64,000 nt of DNA. Origin: DASRDZ01 sp035652335. GTDB lineage: Bacteria > Chloroflexota > Dormibacteria > Aeolococcales > Aeolococcaceae. Position numbers and translations under genes: made by a program. Shown piece by piece: positions 31,704-39,876 of the stretch. The stretch covers positions 18,732 to 82,731 of the forward strand of contig DASRDZ010000039.1 in the NCBI GenBank assembly GCA_035652335.1, read 5' to 3'. The notes under the pieces were generated by a model that did no database searches, was not told the DNA's origin, and saw nothing but the letters and a program-made list of their open reading frames with translations. Position 1 is the stretch's first letter; each line of letters begins with the position of its first letter.

Positions 31704-32201
31704 CTACGACGAACCGACGGGATGCGTGGAGGCGTCAACGATGAAGCGAAGGATCAGCAGGTGCTTCTCGGTGTCCCGTTCGGCGATCTGCACCAGCAGG
31801 TCCCAGAGCGTCGTGCTGCGCACCGGCTTCAGCTCCTTGCGCAGCCGCGCCAGGGCGGTCTTGTCCTCCTCCTCCAGCTCGAGCATCTTCTTCGCCACGG
31901 CGATGAGCTCGGGTCCGTCCTTGGTGGGCAGCACCGGAGGGACCGCGTCCTCCCGCCGCTGCAGGGTGGCGTCCGCGACGATGGCGTTGGCGATCTGGCG
32001 GAACATGCGGTGGTGGCGCTCCTCGTCCTCGAGCAGCATGCCGGTCAGGTAGCGGACGAACCCGCTGGGGCTCTGCTCGGCAAGGCGCTGGTACGCCTCC
32101 AGCAGCCCGCGCTCCTGCTCGGTGTGGGCGGTGACGTGCCCGTAGAGCTGTTCTTCCCACTCGCTGAGCGGGGCCGGGAGTTCCTGGAAGTTCGTCGACA
32201 T
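31704..32201 (-). CDS. Ferritin-like diiron four-helix protein
   Basis: This 165-residue, all-helical protein has the ligand pattern of ferritin/rubrerythrin-like folds: HTEQERGLLEAYQRLAE, MLLEDEERHHRMFRQIAN and IAERDTEKHLLILRFI. The Glu and ExxH residues could hold two metal ions. It has a GAGAGG ribosome site 7 bases before ATG 32201. It follows a cupin gene and a CoA-transferase gene. A role in oxygen, peroxide or iron handling in the catabolic operon is plausible; an oxygenase role cannot be excluded. No closer family was recognised. Confidence 0.7.
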   Translation of the reverse strand: MSTNFQELPAPLSEWEEQLYGHVTAHTEQERGLLEAYQRLAEQSPSGFVRYLTGMLLEDEERHHRMFRQIANAIVADATLQRREDAVPPVLPTKDGPELIAVAKKMLELEEEDKTALARLRKELKPVRSTTLWDLLVQIAERDTEKHLLILRFIVDASTHPVGSS

Positions 32202-32657
32202 CTAAGCGCCTCTCACTCCAACCACCACCACCGCCATCACGCAATTCGAATCGGTGCGATTCTCCCACTCGTGCCGTACCCCGCCCTGCACGACGCAGTC
32301 GCCGGAATGCAGGTCCACCGATGAGCCGTCCGCCATGATCATGGTCACGCCACCTTCGAGGATGACGATGTAGTCGATGCTGTCGGTGCGGTGCATGCCG
32401 GCGGGGTTGGGCCCGACGGTCACCGGCGGCAGCGTCCAGATGGCGAAGTGGGTCGCGCCCGGCGGCATGCCCATGTCCATCGGCGCGGGATCGCTGGTCG
32501 CCGGCAGCTGGAGATCCGGCGCGGTGTTGCCGATCATGGTGTACGCCCAGCCCGGCGGCACGCCGGGAACGTCCACTCCCCCACCGATGGGCTCGTTGCT
32601 GACGATGGTCCCCCGTCCCTCGGCGTCGAGTCCGGTCACCACCTTGCGTGCTGGCAC
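32202..32657 (-). CDS. Single-domain cupin protein
   Basis: The start is placed at GTG 32657, ten bases after GGAGG. TTG 32666 is nearer the longest frame but only one base from that site. The protein has about 151 residues. The beta-barrel region is AGMHRTDSIDYIVILEGGVTM, with His and Asp in the first cupin motif, then DLHSGDCVVQGGVRHEWENR, with His in the second. Relatives bind a metal and act as dioxygenases, isomerases or sensors. It lies in the Liv/CoA-transferase/ferritin-like series. The function is not specified by the sequence. Confidence 0.78.
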   Translation of the reverse strand: MPARKVVTGLDAEGRGTIVSNEPIGGGVDVPGVPPGWAYTMIGNTAPDLQLPATSDPAPMDMGMPPGATHFAIWTLPPVTVGPNPAGMHRTDSIDYIVILEGGVTMIMADGSSVDLHSGDCVVQGGVRHEWENRTDSNCVMAVVVVGVRGA

Positions 32658-32672
32658 GACAGGCAAACCTCC

Positions 32673-33896
32673 TCAGATCACGCCTTCGGCGCGCAGTGCG
32701 TCGATCTCGGCGCTGCTCATGCCCAGGAGGGTGCCGTACACCTCCTCGGTGTGGGCGCCCACGCTGGGCCCGGTGTGGCGGATCTCGCCCGGCGTCTCCG
32801 ACAGGCGCGGCGTCACGTTGACCATCTGGAACGGGCCGAAGTCGGGGTCGTCGACGGTGATGAAGGCACCGCGCGCCCGGAAGTGGGGATCGTTCATCGC
32901 GTCCTCCATGCTGTACACCGGCGCGATGGTGATCTCGTGGTCGGTGGCGATCTGCACGACCTCGTCGCGGGTGTGCGCCTCGAACCACTCGGTGACCAGG
33001 CGGTCGATCTCGGCGAGGCGCTGCTTGCGCTCCGGCGAGCCGACGGGGTAGGGCGCCTCGTCGAGGAAGTCCTCGCGGCCCATCGCCCTGCAGAGGTTGG
33101 CCCAGATCGAGGTGCCGGCGGTTCCCGAGTGGAACACGCACCACTTGTCGTCCTTGGTGTGGAACATGCCGGCGACGCGCAGCGCGTCCTGGCCGATGCC
33201 CATGTGCGGGCCGTTGGAGGCGCGCTTCTGCATCAGCGGCACGCCCAGCCCCACCGCGGGCACGCGGTGCTCACCGACGACGCGGAGCATGCCCTCCGAG
33301 GCGGCGTTGTCGATGAGCTGGCCGGGGCCGCCGTGCACGTCGCGGTGGTAGAGCGCGAACATGATCGCGTAGACGATGACCAGGCCGGCGAGGTTGTCGC
33401 CAAGGCCGCTCATCACCGGCGGGGTGTCGGAGTAGCCCAGAGCATCGGGCAGCCCGGCGTAGGACTCCACGATCATGCCGTAGGCGGGGCGATGGGAATA
33501 TGGCCCGAACTGGCCAAAACCCGTCTGCCTCACCATGATCAGCCGGGGGTTGATGGCGTGCAGGGTGTCCCAGCCCAAGCCCCACTTCTCCATCACCCCT
33601 GGGCGGAAGTTCTCGATGACCACGTCGCTGACGGCGGCAAGGCGCTTGAACAGCTCCTGCCCCTTCTCGGTGCGCAGGTCCAGCGTCGCCGACTTCTTGT
33701 TGCGCGCCGTCGCCTTCCACCACAGCGACTTGCCGTCCTTCATCGGCGGCAGCTGGCGCATGGGATCGCCGCTGCGGGGCATCTCCAGCTTGATCACCTC
33801 GGCGCCGAAGTCGGCCATCAGGCTCGACGAGAAGGGCGCCGCCAGCAGCACGGCGGGCTCGAGGACGCGGACTCCGGCGAGTGGCTGGTCGCTCAT
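32673..33896 (-). CDS. Type III (CaiB/BaiF) CoA-transferase
   Basis: This 407-residue protein begins with VRVLEPAVLLAAPFSSSLMADFG and includes LIMVRQTGFGQFGPYSHRP, typical of the family. The catalytic Asp is present in GQLIDNAAS, in contrast to the fused protein at 23357. The C-terminal domain has GMFHTKDDKWCVFH. It would transfer CoA to an imported carboxylic acid. The ATG overlaps the stop of the deleted dienelactone hydrolase gene by 4 bases. It lies downstream of the fused transporter gene, in keeping with immediate activation of the imported acid. Confidence 0.9.
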   Translation of the reverse strand: MSDQPLAGVRVLEPAVLLAAPFSSSLMADFGAEVIKLEMPRSGDPMRQLPPMKDGKSLWWKATARNKKSATLDLRTEKGQELFKRLAAVSDVVIENFRPGVMEKWGLGWDTLHAINPRLIMVRQTGFGQFGPYSHRPAYGMIVESYAGLPDALGYSDTPPVMSGLGDNLAGLVIVYAIMFALYHRDVHGGPGQLIDNAASEGMLRVVGEHRVPAVGLGVPLMQKRASNGPHMGIGQDALRVAGMFHTKDDKWCVFHSGTAGTSIWANLCRAMGREDFLDEAPYPVGSPERKQRLAEIDRLVTEWFEAHTRDEVVQIATDHEITIAPVYSMEDAMNDPHFRARGAFITVDDPDFGPFQMVNVTPRLSETPGEIRHTGPSVGAHTEEVYGTLLGMSSAEIDALRAEGVI

Positions 33897-34138
33897 CGCG
33901 CCGCTCCGGCGGCGGCCGGTGAGGTGGCGTTGTACAGCCAGCGCAGGGTTTCGATGTCGTGCGGCGGGATGGTGGGATCCTCCAGTCCGAAGCAGAAGAG
34001 ACCGGGACAGCGCAGCTCGGTGACGCCGAACGCCTCCTGCAGCAGGATGACGACGGGAAAGGGCCGCTCGCCGTCGGGCACCGAGGGATGGGCGAGCATG
34101 TCGCCGTCGGGAGTGGGGATGCTGAGGAAGTTGCTCAC
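33893..34138 (-). pseudogene. Internally deleted dienelactone hydrolase remnant
   Basis: An 81-codon frame starting at GTG 34138 matches the intact enzyme at 43067-43828 in three separate blocks. FLSIPTPDGDMLAHP to LLQEAFGVT equals the first 40 or so residues, RCPGLFCFGLEDPTIPPHDIE equals about residues 165-188, and TLRWLYNATS equals the final helix. The segments between are missing, including the nucleophile elbow (GFCLGG in the intact copy) and the catalytic His region. The joins are in frame. It cannot be an active hydrolase, but it may still be translated, coupled to its neighbours by 4-base overlaps. Confidence 0.82.
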
Positions 34139-36993
34139 GCCGGGGCGGGGCTGGGCGAGACCGGTGCGGGCGCGGTGGCGATGCGGGAGAGGTCGGAGCG
34201 GTGCACGAAGCGTTCGTCGGTGCCCAGGTAGGCGGCGCTGAACTCCTTCTGGAACACCACCTCGTCGACGCGTCCCTCGGCGACGACTCCGCCGGCGACC
34301 AGCCCGTAGGCGCGGTCGGCGACGGCGCGCACCAGGGGCACGTCGTGGTCGATGATCACCACAGCTCGGTGGAGCTGGTCGCGGATGTCGCGCAGCACCG
34401 AGCCCAGCGTCGAGATCTCGCGGTGGGCGATGCCGGCGCTCGGCTCGTCGAGCAGCAGCACGTGCGAGCCCAGTGCGATCAGCGACGCCATCTCGGCGAT
34501 GCGCCTCGTGCCGGTGGGCAGGTCCTTGGCGCGGCGGTGGGCGACCTCGGTGAGACCGAAGACCTCGACGATGTCGTCGAGCCCGCGCTTCGACTGCACC
34601 CCGCCGACGGCGTGGTCGGCGGCGATCCGCAGCGACTCCATGACGGTGAGGTTGTCGAAGAGCCGTCCCTGCTGGAAGCTGCGGCCCAGGCCCAGCTTGG
34701 CGCGCGCGTCGGCGGCCAGGCCGCTCACGTCGCGGCCGTCGAGGTACACGACTCCCTTCTGCGGACGCGTCTCTCCGGTGAACACGTCGAGCAAGGTGGT
34801 CTTGCCGGCGCCGTTGGGTCCGATGAGGCCGAGGATCTCGCCGGCGCGCAGCTCGACGGTGACGTCCTCCAGCGCGACGATGCTGCCGAAGTGCACGGTG
34901 ATGCCCTCGGCGCGAAGCAGCACCTCTCCCGCAGCGCGCTCGCTGCCGGTGCCGACGGTCTCGACCAGCTCGCCCATGCGGCGGCGCTCCGTGGCGCGCT
35001 GCACCGGCGGACCGTTCCACAACTCCGTGCCGAGCCAGCGCTGCAGCACCCTGTCGCGCAGCCTGAACACGGCCGAGGCGACGCCGTTGGGGAACTGTAT
35101 GACCGCGCCCATCAGGCCCATGCCGCCGAAGATCAGCGACACGTAGGGACCCACCAGTCCGGGGAACAGCGGCGCCAGGAAGAATGCGGACGCGCGCAAC
35201 CACACCGCGCCCACCAGCGCACCGGTCACCGTGGTGATGCCGCCGAAGATGGCCAGCGCCACCAGCGACAGCGACTGCGTGGCGTCGAAGTAGCTGCTGT
35301 CGAAGCGCACCAGCAGGGTGCCCTGGAAGTAGCCCGCGAGGCCGGCGATGAGTCCCGCGATGAAGAAGCCGATCAGCTTGGAGCGCGTCGCCGAGATGCC
35401 CAGCGCCGCGGCCCATGCCTCGTTGTCACGCACCGCCTCCAGCGAGCGCCCGACGCGGCTGCGCCGCAGGTAGTGCACCAGGAAGGCGACCAGCACAAGG
35501 GCGGTGAGGCACAGCCAGAAGAAGTTCTCCTCGGCGCCGAAGTCGATGCCGAACCACTGCGGGCGCGGGATGGTGAGCGCCGAGAGTCCGCCGGAGGTGG
35601 TCAGCCAGCCCTGCTGGAACAGCCACAGCGACGCCAGCACGGCGACGCCCAGTGTCGGCACGGCGAGGAAGAGCCCGCGGATTCGCAGCGCGGGAATGCC
35701 GACGATGAGCGCCAGCGATCCCGCCACCAGCGCGGCGAGCAGGAGCGGCAGCGGATCGACGAGTCCCAGTGTCGTCAGTCGGCCGCCCACCACCGCGCCG
35801 ACGGCGACGAAGGCGAACTGGCCCAGCGAGATCTGCCCGGTGAACCCGGTGAGCACGATCAGCGACAGGCCCATGATCGCGTAGATGGCGATGCTGGACA
35901 GCAGCACGGTGTGGCTGGCGTCGACGAAGCTCGGCAGCAGGGCGGCGAGGACCACCAGCGCGCCGATCACCACCCAGCGACTCAGCTGCACCCGCGGCAG
36001 GCGGGCCACGTGCGGCGGCAGCGAGGCGATGGTGCCGGTCAGCGACCACGACGAGCTGACCGCACCGCGCACCAGCCGGCCCAGGTCGCGGCGGAAGAAG
36101 AACACCGCCAGCAGCAGAGCGAAGATGACGATCTCGACGGTGCCACCGCGCGGGTAGTTCCAGCCGATATAGGCCTCGATGACGCCGATGCCGACGCCGC
36201 CGGCGAAGGTGAGCCAGATGTTGGTGAAGCCGCCGATCACCGACGCCACCAGGGCGCGGAAGAGAAGCGGCGGCCCCACCGCCGCCGCGGTCTGCGCCGT
36301 CGCCGTCTGCACGAAGGTGGTCGACTGCTGCAGCAGCAGCGCCAGGCCGGCGAAGAGTCCGGCGATGCCCCAGATGGTCAGCACCACGCGACGCGTGGGC
36401 ACGCCGGCATGCTGCGCCGCCTCCATGTTCTCCGACACCGCGCGCGAGGCGATGCCCAGCCGGCTGCGCCTGAGGAACAGCGCCAGGGCGCCGACCACGA
36501 GCGGCGTGACCACGATGATCATCAGGTGGCCGGCGTGCAGCTGCAGGCTGCCGACACTGATGCTGACGTCGAACGGCGCGGGGAACGCCTCGCCGCCGAT
36601 CTGCGGCCGCGGGATGAAGAGGTCGGCGACGAAGAAGAGCTGCGAGGCGCCGATGGTGCCGACCATGACGATGAGCCGCGAGGCGTTGGCCAGCGGCCCG
36701 ACCACGATGGCGCCGAGGATGAGCCCGGCGGCCACCGACGCCCCCAGGCCGAGGAACGCCGACAGCCAGTAGTTGACGCCGAACATGACCACCAGCGTCA
36801 CCACCAGCACCGGGGCCAGGGCGCCGATCTCGCCGTGGGCGAAGTTCATCACCCGCGAGGTGCGGTACACCAGGGTGAGGCCGACGCCGAGCAGTCCATA
36901 GGTCATCCCGGCGATGACGCCGAGGATGAGCATCTCGATGGGGAGCTGGAAGTCGATCCCTGGGATGGTGACCAGGCCTGGGGTGGTGACCAC
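34135..36993 (-). CDS. Fused LivH-LivM-LivG branched-chain-type ABC transporter protein
   Basis: This single 952-residue frame joins three normally separate subunits. Residues about 15-300 are a LivH permease (GVIAGMTYGLLGVGLTLVYRTS, NFAHGEIG). Residues about 335-640 are a LivM permease (GLSLIVLTGFTGQISLGQ, RIRGLFLAVPTL). Residues about 680-925 are a LivG ATPase with Walker A GPNGAGKTT, the signature variant DLPTGTRR, Walker B VLLLDEPSAGI and a switch His (IIDHDV). It should import branched-chain amino acids or related carboxylic acids with LivF (38435) and binding proteins. It lies just downstream of one binding-protein gene. Confidence 0.93.
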   Translation of the reverse strand: MVTTPGLVTIPGIDFQLPIEMLILGVIAGMTYGLLGVGLTLVYRTSRVMNFAHGEIGALAPVLVVTLVVMFGVNYWLSAFLGLGASVAAGLILGAIVVGPLANASRLIVMVGTIGASQLFFVADLFIPRPQIGGEAFPAPFDVSISVGSLQLHAGHLMIIVVTPLVVGALALFLRRSRLGIASRAVSENMEAAQHAGVPTRRVVLTIWGIAGLFAGLALLLQQSTTFVQTATAQTAAAVGPPLLFRALVASVIGGFTNIWLTFAGGVGIGVIEAYIGWNYPRGGTVEIVIFALLLAVFFFRRDLGRLVRGAVSSSWSLTGTIASLPPHVARLPRVQLSRWVVIGALVVLAALLPSFVDASHTVLLSSIAIYAIMGLSLIVLTGFTGQISLGQFAFVAVGAVVGGRLTTLGLVDPLPLLLAALVAGSLALIVGIPALRIRGLFLAVPTLGVAVLASLWLFQQGWLTTSGGLSALTIPRPQWFGIDFGAEENFFWLCLTALVLVAFLVHYLRRSRVGRSLEAVRDNEAWAAALGISATRSKLIGFFIAGLIAGLAGYFQGTLLVRFDSSYFDATQSLSLVALAIFGGITTVTGALVGAVWLRASAFFLAPLFPGLVGPYVSLIFGGMGLMGAVIQFPNGVASAVFRLRDRVLQRWLGTELWNGPPVQRATERRRMGELVETVGTGSERAAGEVLLRAEGITVHFGSIVALEDVTVELRAGEILGLIGPNGAGKTTLLDVFTGETRPQKGVVYLDGRDVSGLAADARAKLGLGRSFQQGRLFDNLTVMESLRIAADHAVGGVQSKRGLDDIVEVFGLTEVAHRRAKDLPTGTRRIAEMASLIALGSHVLLLDEPSAGIAHREISTLGSVLRDIRDQLHRAVVIIDHDVPLVRAVADRAYGLVAGGVVAEGRVDEVVFQKEFSAAYLGTDERFVHRSDLSRIATAPAPVSPSPAPA

Positions 36994-37017
36994 GCCGCGC
37001 CTCCGAATGAAGGGGTT

Positions 37018-37047
37018 GGGCCGGCCCGAGGAGCGTCAGGCCGGCCC
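37018..37047. terminator. Intercistronic hairpin after the binding-protein gene
   Basis: A 9-base perfect stem (GGGCCGGCC with GGCCGGCCC) with a 12-base loop lies between the binding-protein stop (37075) and the fused permease start (36993). There is no T-run. Such hairpins often protect the 3' end of binding-protein mRNA or reduce read-through, making the binding protein more abundant than the permease. Confidence 0.55.
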
Positions 37048-37074
37048 GGTGTGCCTACTGGGTGAGGTGTCCCG

Positions 37075-38418
37075 CTACGGGTAGGTGTACAGCGGCGTCA
37101 CCGATGTGTCGCGCGGCTTCCAGCAGCGGCAGCTGGCGAAGTAGTCGAGGATCCGGAAGTAGTTGCCGCCGTCGTGGCGCGTCGACGAGAAGGTGACGCC
37201 GAGGTTGTTGACCATCTGGGAGGAGGTCAGCTTCACCGTCTCCAGCGCTTTGGCGAAGTTGTCCTTGGTGAGGTCGGGACCGGCGTTCTTGATCGCCTGA
37301 ACCACCTCCCGCATGGTGTCGCACAGCTCCAGGAGGGTGATCTCCTCGGGGGTGGTGGTGTTCGGCGTGTGCGGGTAGGGATCGTGCCCGGAGAACGACT
37401 TGTAGTCGTCCAGGCACTTCTTCTGGTTGGTCGTCCAGCCCTGGTTGTCGGCCTGCAGGTTCTGCACGCCGGCCTGGTTCATCGAGAAGCCGATGGCGCC
37501 GTTGAGCACGTCCACGGGGCACGCGTAGGTGTCGTGGTCGAGCAGCGTCACCGTCATGTCGGTGGCGAAGTAGGTGGGCGTGAAGCTCGCGTTCTTCGCC
37601 GAGGTGCACAGGCTCTGGAAGACGCCGTCACCGGTGGTCGCCAGCAGCAGGGTGACACCCGCCTGCTTGAACTGCTGGATGGCCAGGTCTGCCTCCTGCG
37701 GCTTCATCTGCGCGCCGCCGATGCTGGAGGTGCTCGAGGTGAAGACCTTGGCCGGCGTGACGCCGCCCTTCTGCAGCTCGGGCAGCATGGTGTTGTTGAT
37801 CAGGTCCTGGTTCTGCGGGTCGCTGAAGGCGATGATGCCCACCTTCTTGCCCTGGAAGATGTTGTTCTTGACGCCCCACTGGATGGCGTTCTTCCACTCC
37901 GTGTTCCAGTTGGTCTGCGTGGTGAAGAGGAGCGGCGTCTGCTGGTAGTCACTCGCGTAGGTGCCGTCGGTCTGGATGAACGGTGTCTTGTTGTCCTTGG
38001 CGGCGCAGGTGCCCAGCACCGACGCGGTCAGCGAGTCGCCGACCACCAGGAAGACGTGGTTCTGCTGGGTGAAGTCGACGCACGCGGCGCGCTGCGTCTC
38101 CGGGTTGAGCACGTCGTAGCTGTGGTCGACGATCTGGATGTCGCGGCCGTTGGCGGGCAGCAGCCCCTCCTTGTGGAACGCGTCGATGATCGACTGCATG
38201 TGCTTGACGCGGTCACCGATCGAGGGCACCTTGAGGCCGGCGGCCAGCGCCGGGCCCAGGTCGAGCCAGCCCCACCCGACGGTGATCGTCTGCTTGGTGA
38301 CGCCCTGGTTGTTGCTGCTGCTGTTGTTGGAGCTGCCGCACGCCGTGAGCAGCAGCACCCCCATCAACGCAGCGGTGATGGCGCGCCACGCGCGTTTGGC
38401 GGATCGCGACCTGTGCAT
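37075..38418 (-). CDS. Liv-type ABC transporter substrate-binding lipoprotein
   Basis: ATG 38418, with AGGAGG about 9 bases upstream, gives 447 residues. The signal ends in the lipobox LTAC (Cys27), followed by a Ser/Asn-rich linker. The mature part is a type 1 periplasmic-binding fold: ITVGWGWLDLGP, FLVVGDSLTASVLGTCAA, KKVGIIAFSDPQNQD and a late YFRILDYF segment. It lies between livF and the fused permease gene on the same strand, so it should be the cognate binding protein of that transporter. The ligand is unknown, but the downstream CoA-transferase suggests a carboxylic acid. Confidence 0.9.
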   Translation of the reverse strand: MHRSRSAKRAWRAITAALMGVLLLTACGSSNNSSSNNQGVTKQTITVGWGWLDLGPALAAGLKVPSIGDRVKHMQSIIDAFHKEGLLPANGRDIQIVDHSYDVLNPETQRAACVDFTQQNHVFLVVGDSLTASVLGTCAAKDNKTPFIQTDGTYASDYQQTPLLFTTQTNWNTEWKNAIQWGVKNNIFQGKKVGIIAFSDPQNQDLINNTMLPELQKGGVTPAKVFTSSTSSIGGAQMKPQEADLAIQQFKQAGVTLLLATTGDGVFQSLCTSAKNASFTPTYFATDMTVTLLDHDTYACPVDVLNGAIGFSMNQAGVQNLQADNQGWTTNQKKCLDDYKSFSGHDPYPHTPNTTTPEEITLLELCDTMREVVQAIKNAGPDLTKDNFAKALETVKLTSSQMVNNLGVTFSSTRHDGGNYFRILDYFASCRCWKPRDTSVTPLYTYP

Positions 38419-38434
38419 CGACGTGTGACCTCCT

Positions 38435-39223
38435 CTATTCCGCCTTGCCGAAGAACGCCTCTTGCAGCACGCCATCGGAGCGCATCAGCTCCTCCGCGCT
38501 GCCGGAGAACCGGATCTCGCCTTTCTCCAGGACATGGATGTCGTCGGCGAGGGAGAGGGCGACGTTGATCGACTGCTCGACGACCAGCAGCGACGTTCCC
38601 ATCTGCGCCGCGGCGTTGAGCCGGGCGGCGATCTCCTCGACGACGATGGGCGCGAGTCCCAGCGAGAACTCGTCGACCATGATCAGCTTGGCGCCGCTCA
38701 TCAGGGCGCGGCCCAGCCCCATCATCTGCTGCTCACCGCCGCTCAGCGAGCCGCCCTTCTGATGCAGCCGCGCACCGAGCACGGGGAAGAGCTCGACCAC
38801 CTGCTCGAGCCGCTGGCGCACAAGCTCGGTGTTGCCGAGGTCGTGGTACGCGCCGATGCGCAGGTTCTCCAGCACGCTGAGGGTGGGGAAGGTGCCCCGG
38901 CCGCCGGCCACCTGCACCATGCCCAGCCGCGCGCGCTTCTCCGGGCGCATCCTGGTCACGTCGACGCCGTTGAAGATCACCCGGCCGCGCAGGCAGGGAA
39001 GCGTGCCCGAGATGACGTTGAGCAGCGTCGACTTGCCCGCGCCGTTGGGGCCGAGGATGGCGGTGCGCCCCGCCACCGGCATCGAGAGCGAGACGCCGAA
39101 GAGCACCTGCAGGGAGCCGTAGGCGAACTCGACGTCGTGCAGCTCGAGGAGACAGGGAGCGCCGCCGGCCGGGATGGCGCCGGCGGTCGCCTGCGGGAAC
39201 GCCGAGGTGGACGCCGCGGTCAT
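38435..39223 (-). CDS. livF: LivF-type ABC transporter ATPase
   Basis: This 262-residue protein has Walker A GPNGAGKST, the LivF-like RMRPEKRARLGMVQVAGGRG, the signature LSGGEQQMMGLGRALM, Walker B LIMVDEFSLGLAP and VVEQSINVAL at the switch region. It is the second ATPase of a Liv system; its partner LivG is fused to the permeases at 34135. It is the first gene of the transporter series, 16 bases before the binding-protein gene, with a good promoter upstream (39283-39311). Confidence 0.92.
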   Translation of the reverse strand: MTAASTSAFPQATAGAIPAGGAPCLLELHDVEFAYGSLQVLFGVSLSMPVAGRTAILGPNGAGKSTLLNVISGTLPCLRGRVIFNGVDVTRMRPEKRARLGMVQVAGGRGTFPTLSVLENLRIGAYHDLGNTELVRQRLEQVVELFPVLGARLHQKGGSLSGGEQQMMGLGRALMSGAKLIMVDEFSLGLAPIVVEEIAARLNAAAQMGTSLLVVEQSINVALSLADDIHVLEKGEIRFSGSAEELMRSDGVLQEAFFGKAE

Positions 39224-39282
39224 GGGGACCTGCCTACCTCCAACTGCGGGCCGTATGCCGGACGGTCCGCAAATTCCTGGCG

Positions 39283-39311
39283 ATGGTAGCTATTGTCTGT
39301 ATCATTGGCAA
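39283..39311 (-). promoter_or_regulatory. Sigma70-type promoter of the Liv operon
   Basis: On the - strand, TTGCCA (39311-39306) and TACCAT (39288-39283) are separated by 17 bases, 60 bases before the livF start. The same -35 hexamer, TTGCCA with 17-base spacing, is found before the binding-protein genes at 55026 and 63066. Confidence 0.65.
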
Positions 39312-39333
39312 GGGCCGATGATGCAGACGCGCG

Positions 39334-39876
39334 TCAGGGGATGGGGACGGCTGCGGTGATCATGCCCGCGGGCATGCGGGGGCCCACCAGCTCGATGCAG
39401 ACGCCGAAGAGGTCGTCGCTCTCGGAGTAGATGAAGAGCGGCGTCTCGCCGTGGGTGCCGAGCAGCGACACCCGCATCCCGGCGTCCTTCATCCGCCGCG
39501 AGGACTCGGCCACGTCGGGAACGCGGAATCCCAGGTGGTAGAGGCCCTCGCCCTTGGCCTTCAGGACGTCGACGGGCGTCCAGGCGCCGTCGGTGGGCTG
39601 CACCAGCTCGATGTTGAGGAATCCCATCGACGCGGTGGCCACGTGGCCGCCGATGCGCTGGTCCTCGCCCTTGTACACGGAGGTGGTGGCGAAGGTGGAG
39701 CGCATCCAGTCGTGGATGCCGATCTCGCGCCCGAAGCGGGCCACCGCCTCGTCGACGTCGCGCACGGCGATGCCGACGTGGTCGAGGGTCATCTCTCCGA
39801 GCTCGCCGAGCAGCTTCAGCGGCGCCCGCGCCTCCAGGGACGGGGGAAGCTCCATCCACTCGCCGGTGACGGCCAT
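39334..39876 (-). CDS. VOC-superfamily (glyoxalase/epimerase-like) protein
   Basis: ATG 39876 gives 180 residues; it overlaps the SDR stop by one base. The paired beta-alpha-beta modules carry metal ligands in LDHVGIAVRDVDEAV (His), GLYHLGFRVPDV (His) and FGVCIELVG (Glu). This resembles methylmalonyl-CoA epimerases more than ring-cleaving dioxygenases, though its second half is longer. It may epimerise or isomerise an acyl-CoA or act on a small aromatic. It is the last gene of the cupin-SDR-VOC operon under the repeated promoter at 41812. Confidence 0.82.
   Translation of the reverse strand: MAVTGEWMELPPSLEARAPLKLLGELGEMTLDHVGIAVRDVDEAVARFGREIGIHDWMRSTFATTSVYKGEDQRIGGHVATASMGFLNIELVQPTDGAWTPVDVLKAKGEGLYHLGFRVPDVAESSRRMKDAGMRVSLLGTHGETPLFIYSESDDLFGVCIELVGPRMPAGMITAAVPIP

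Noticed and set aside
34201..37065. A 954-codon open frame on the + strand
   Set aside because: It is antisense to the fused Liv gene, has no family signature, and its His/Asp/Gly/Arg-rich composition is typical of a shadow frame in high-GC DNA.
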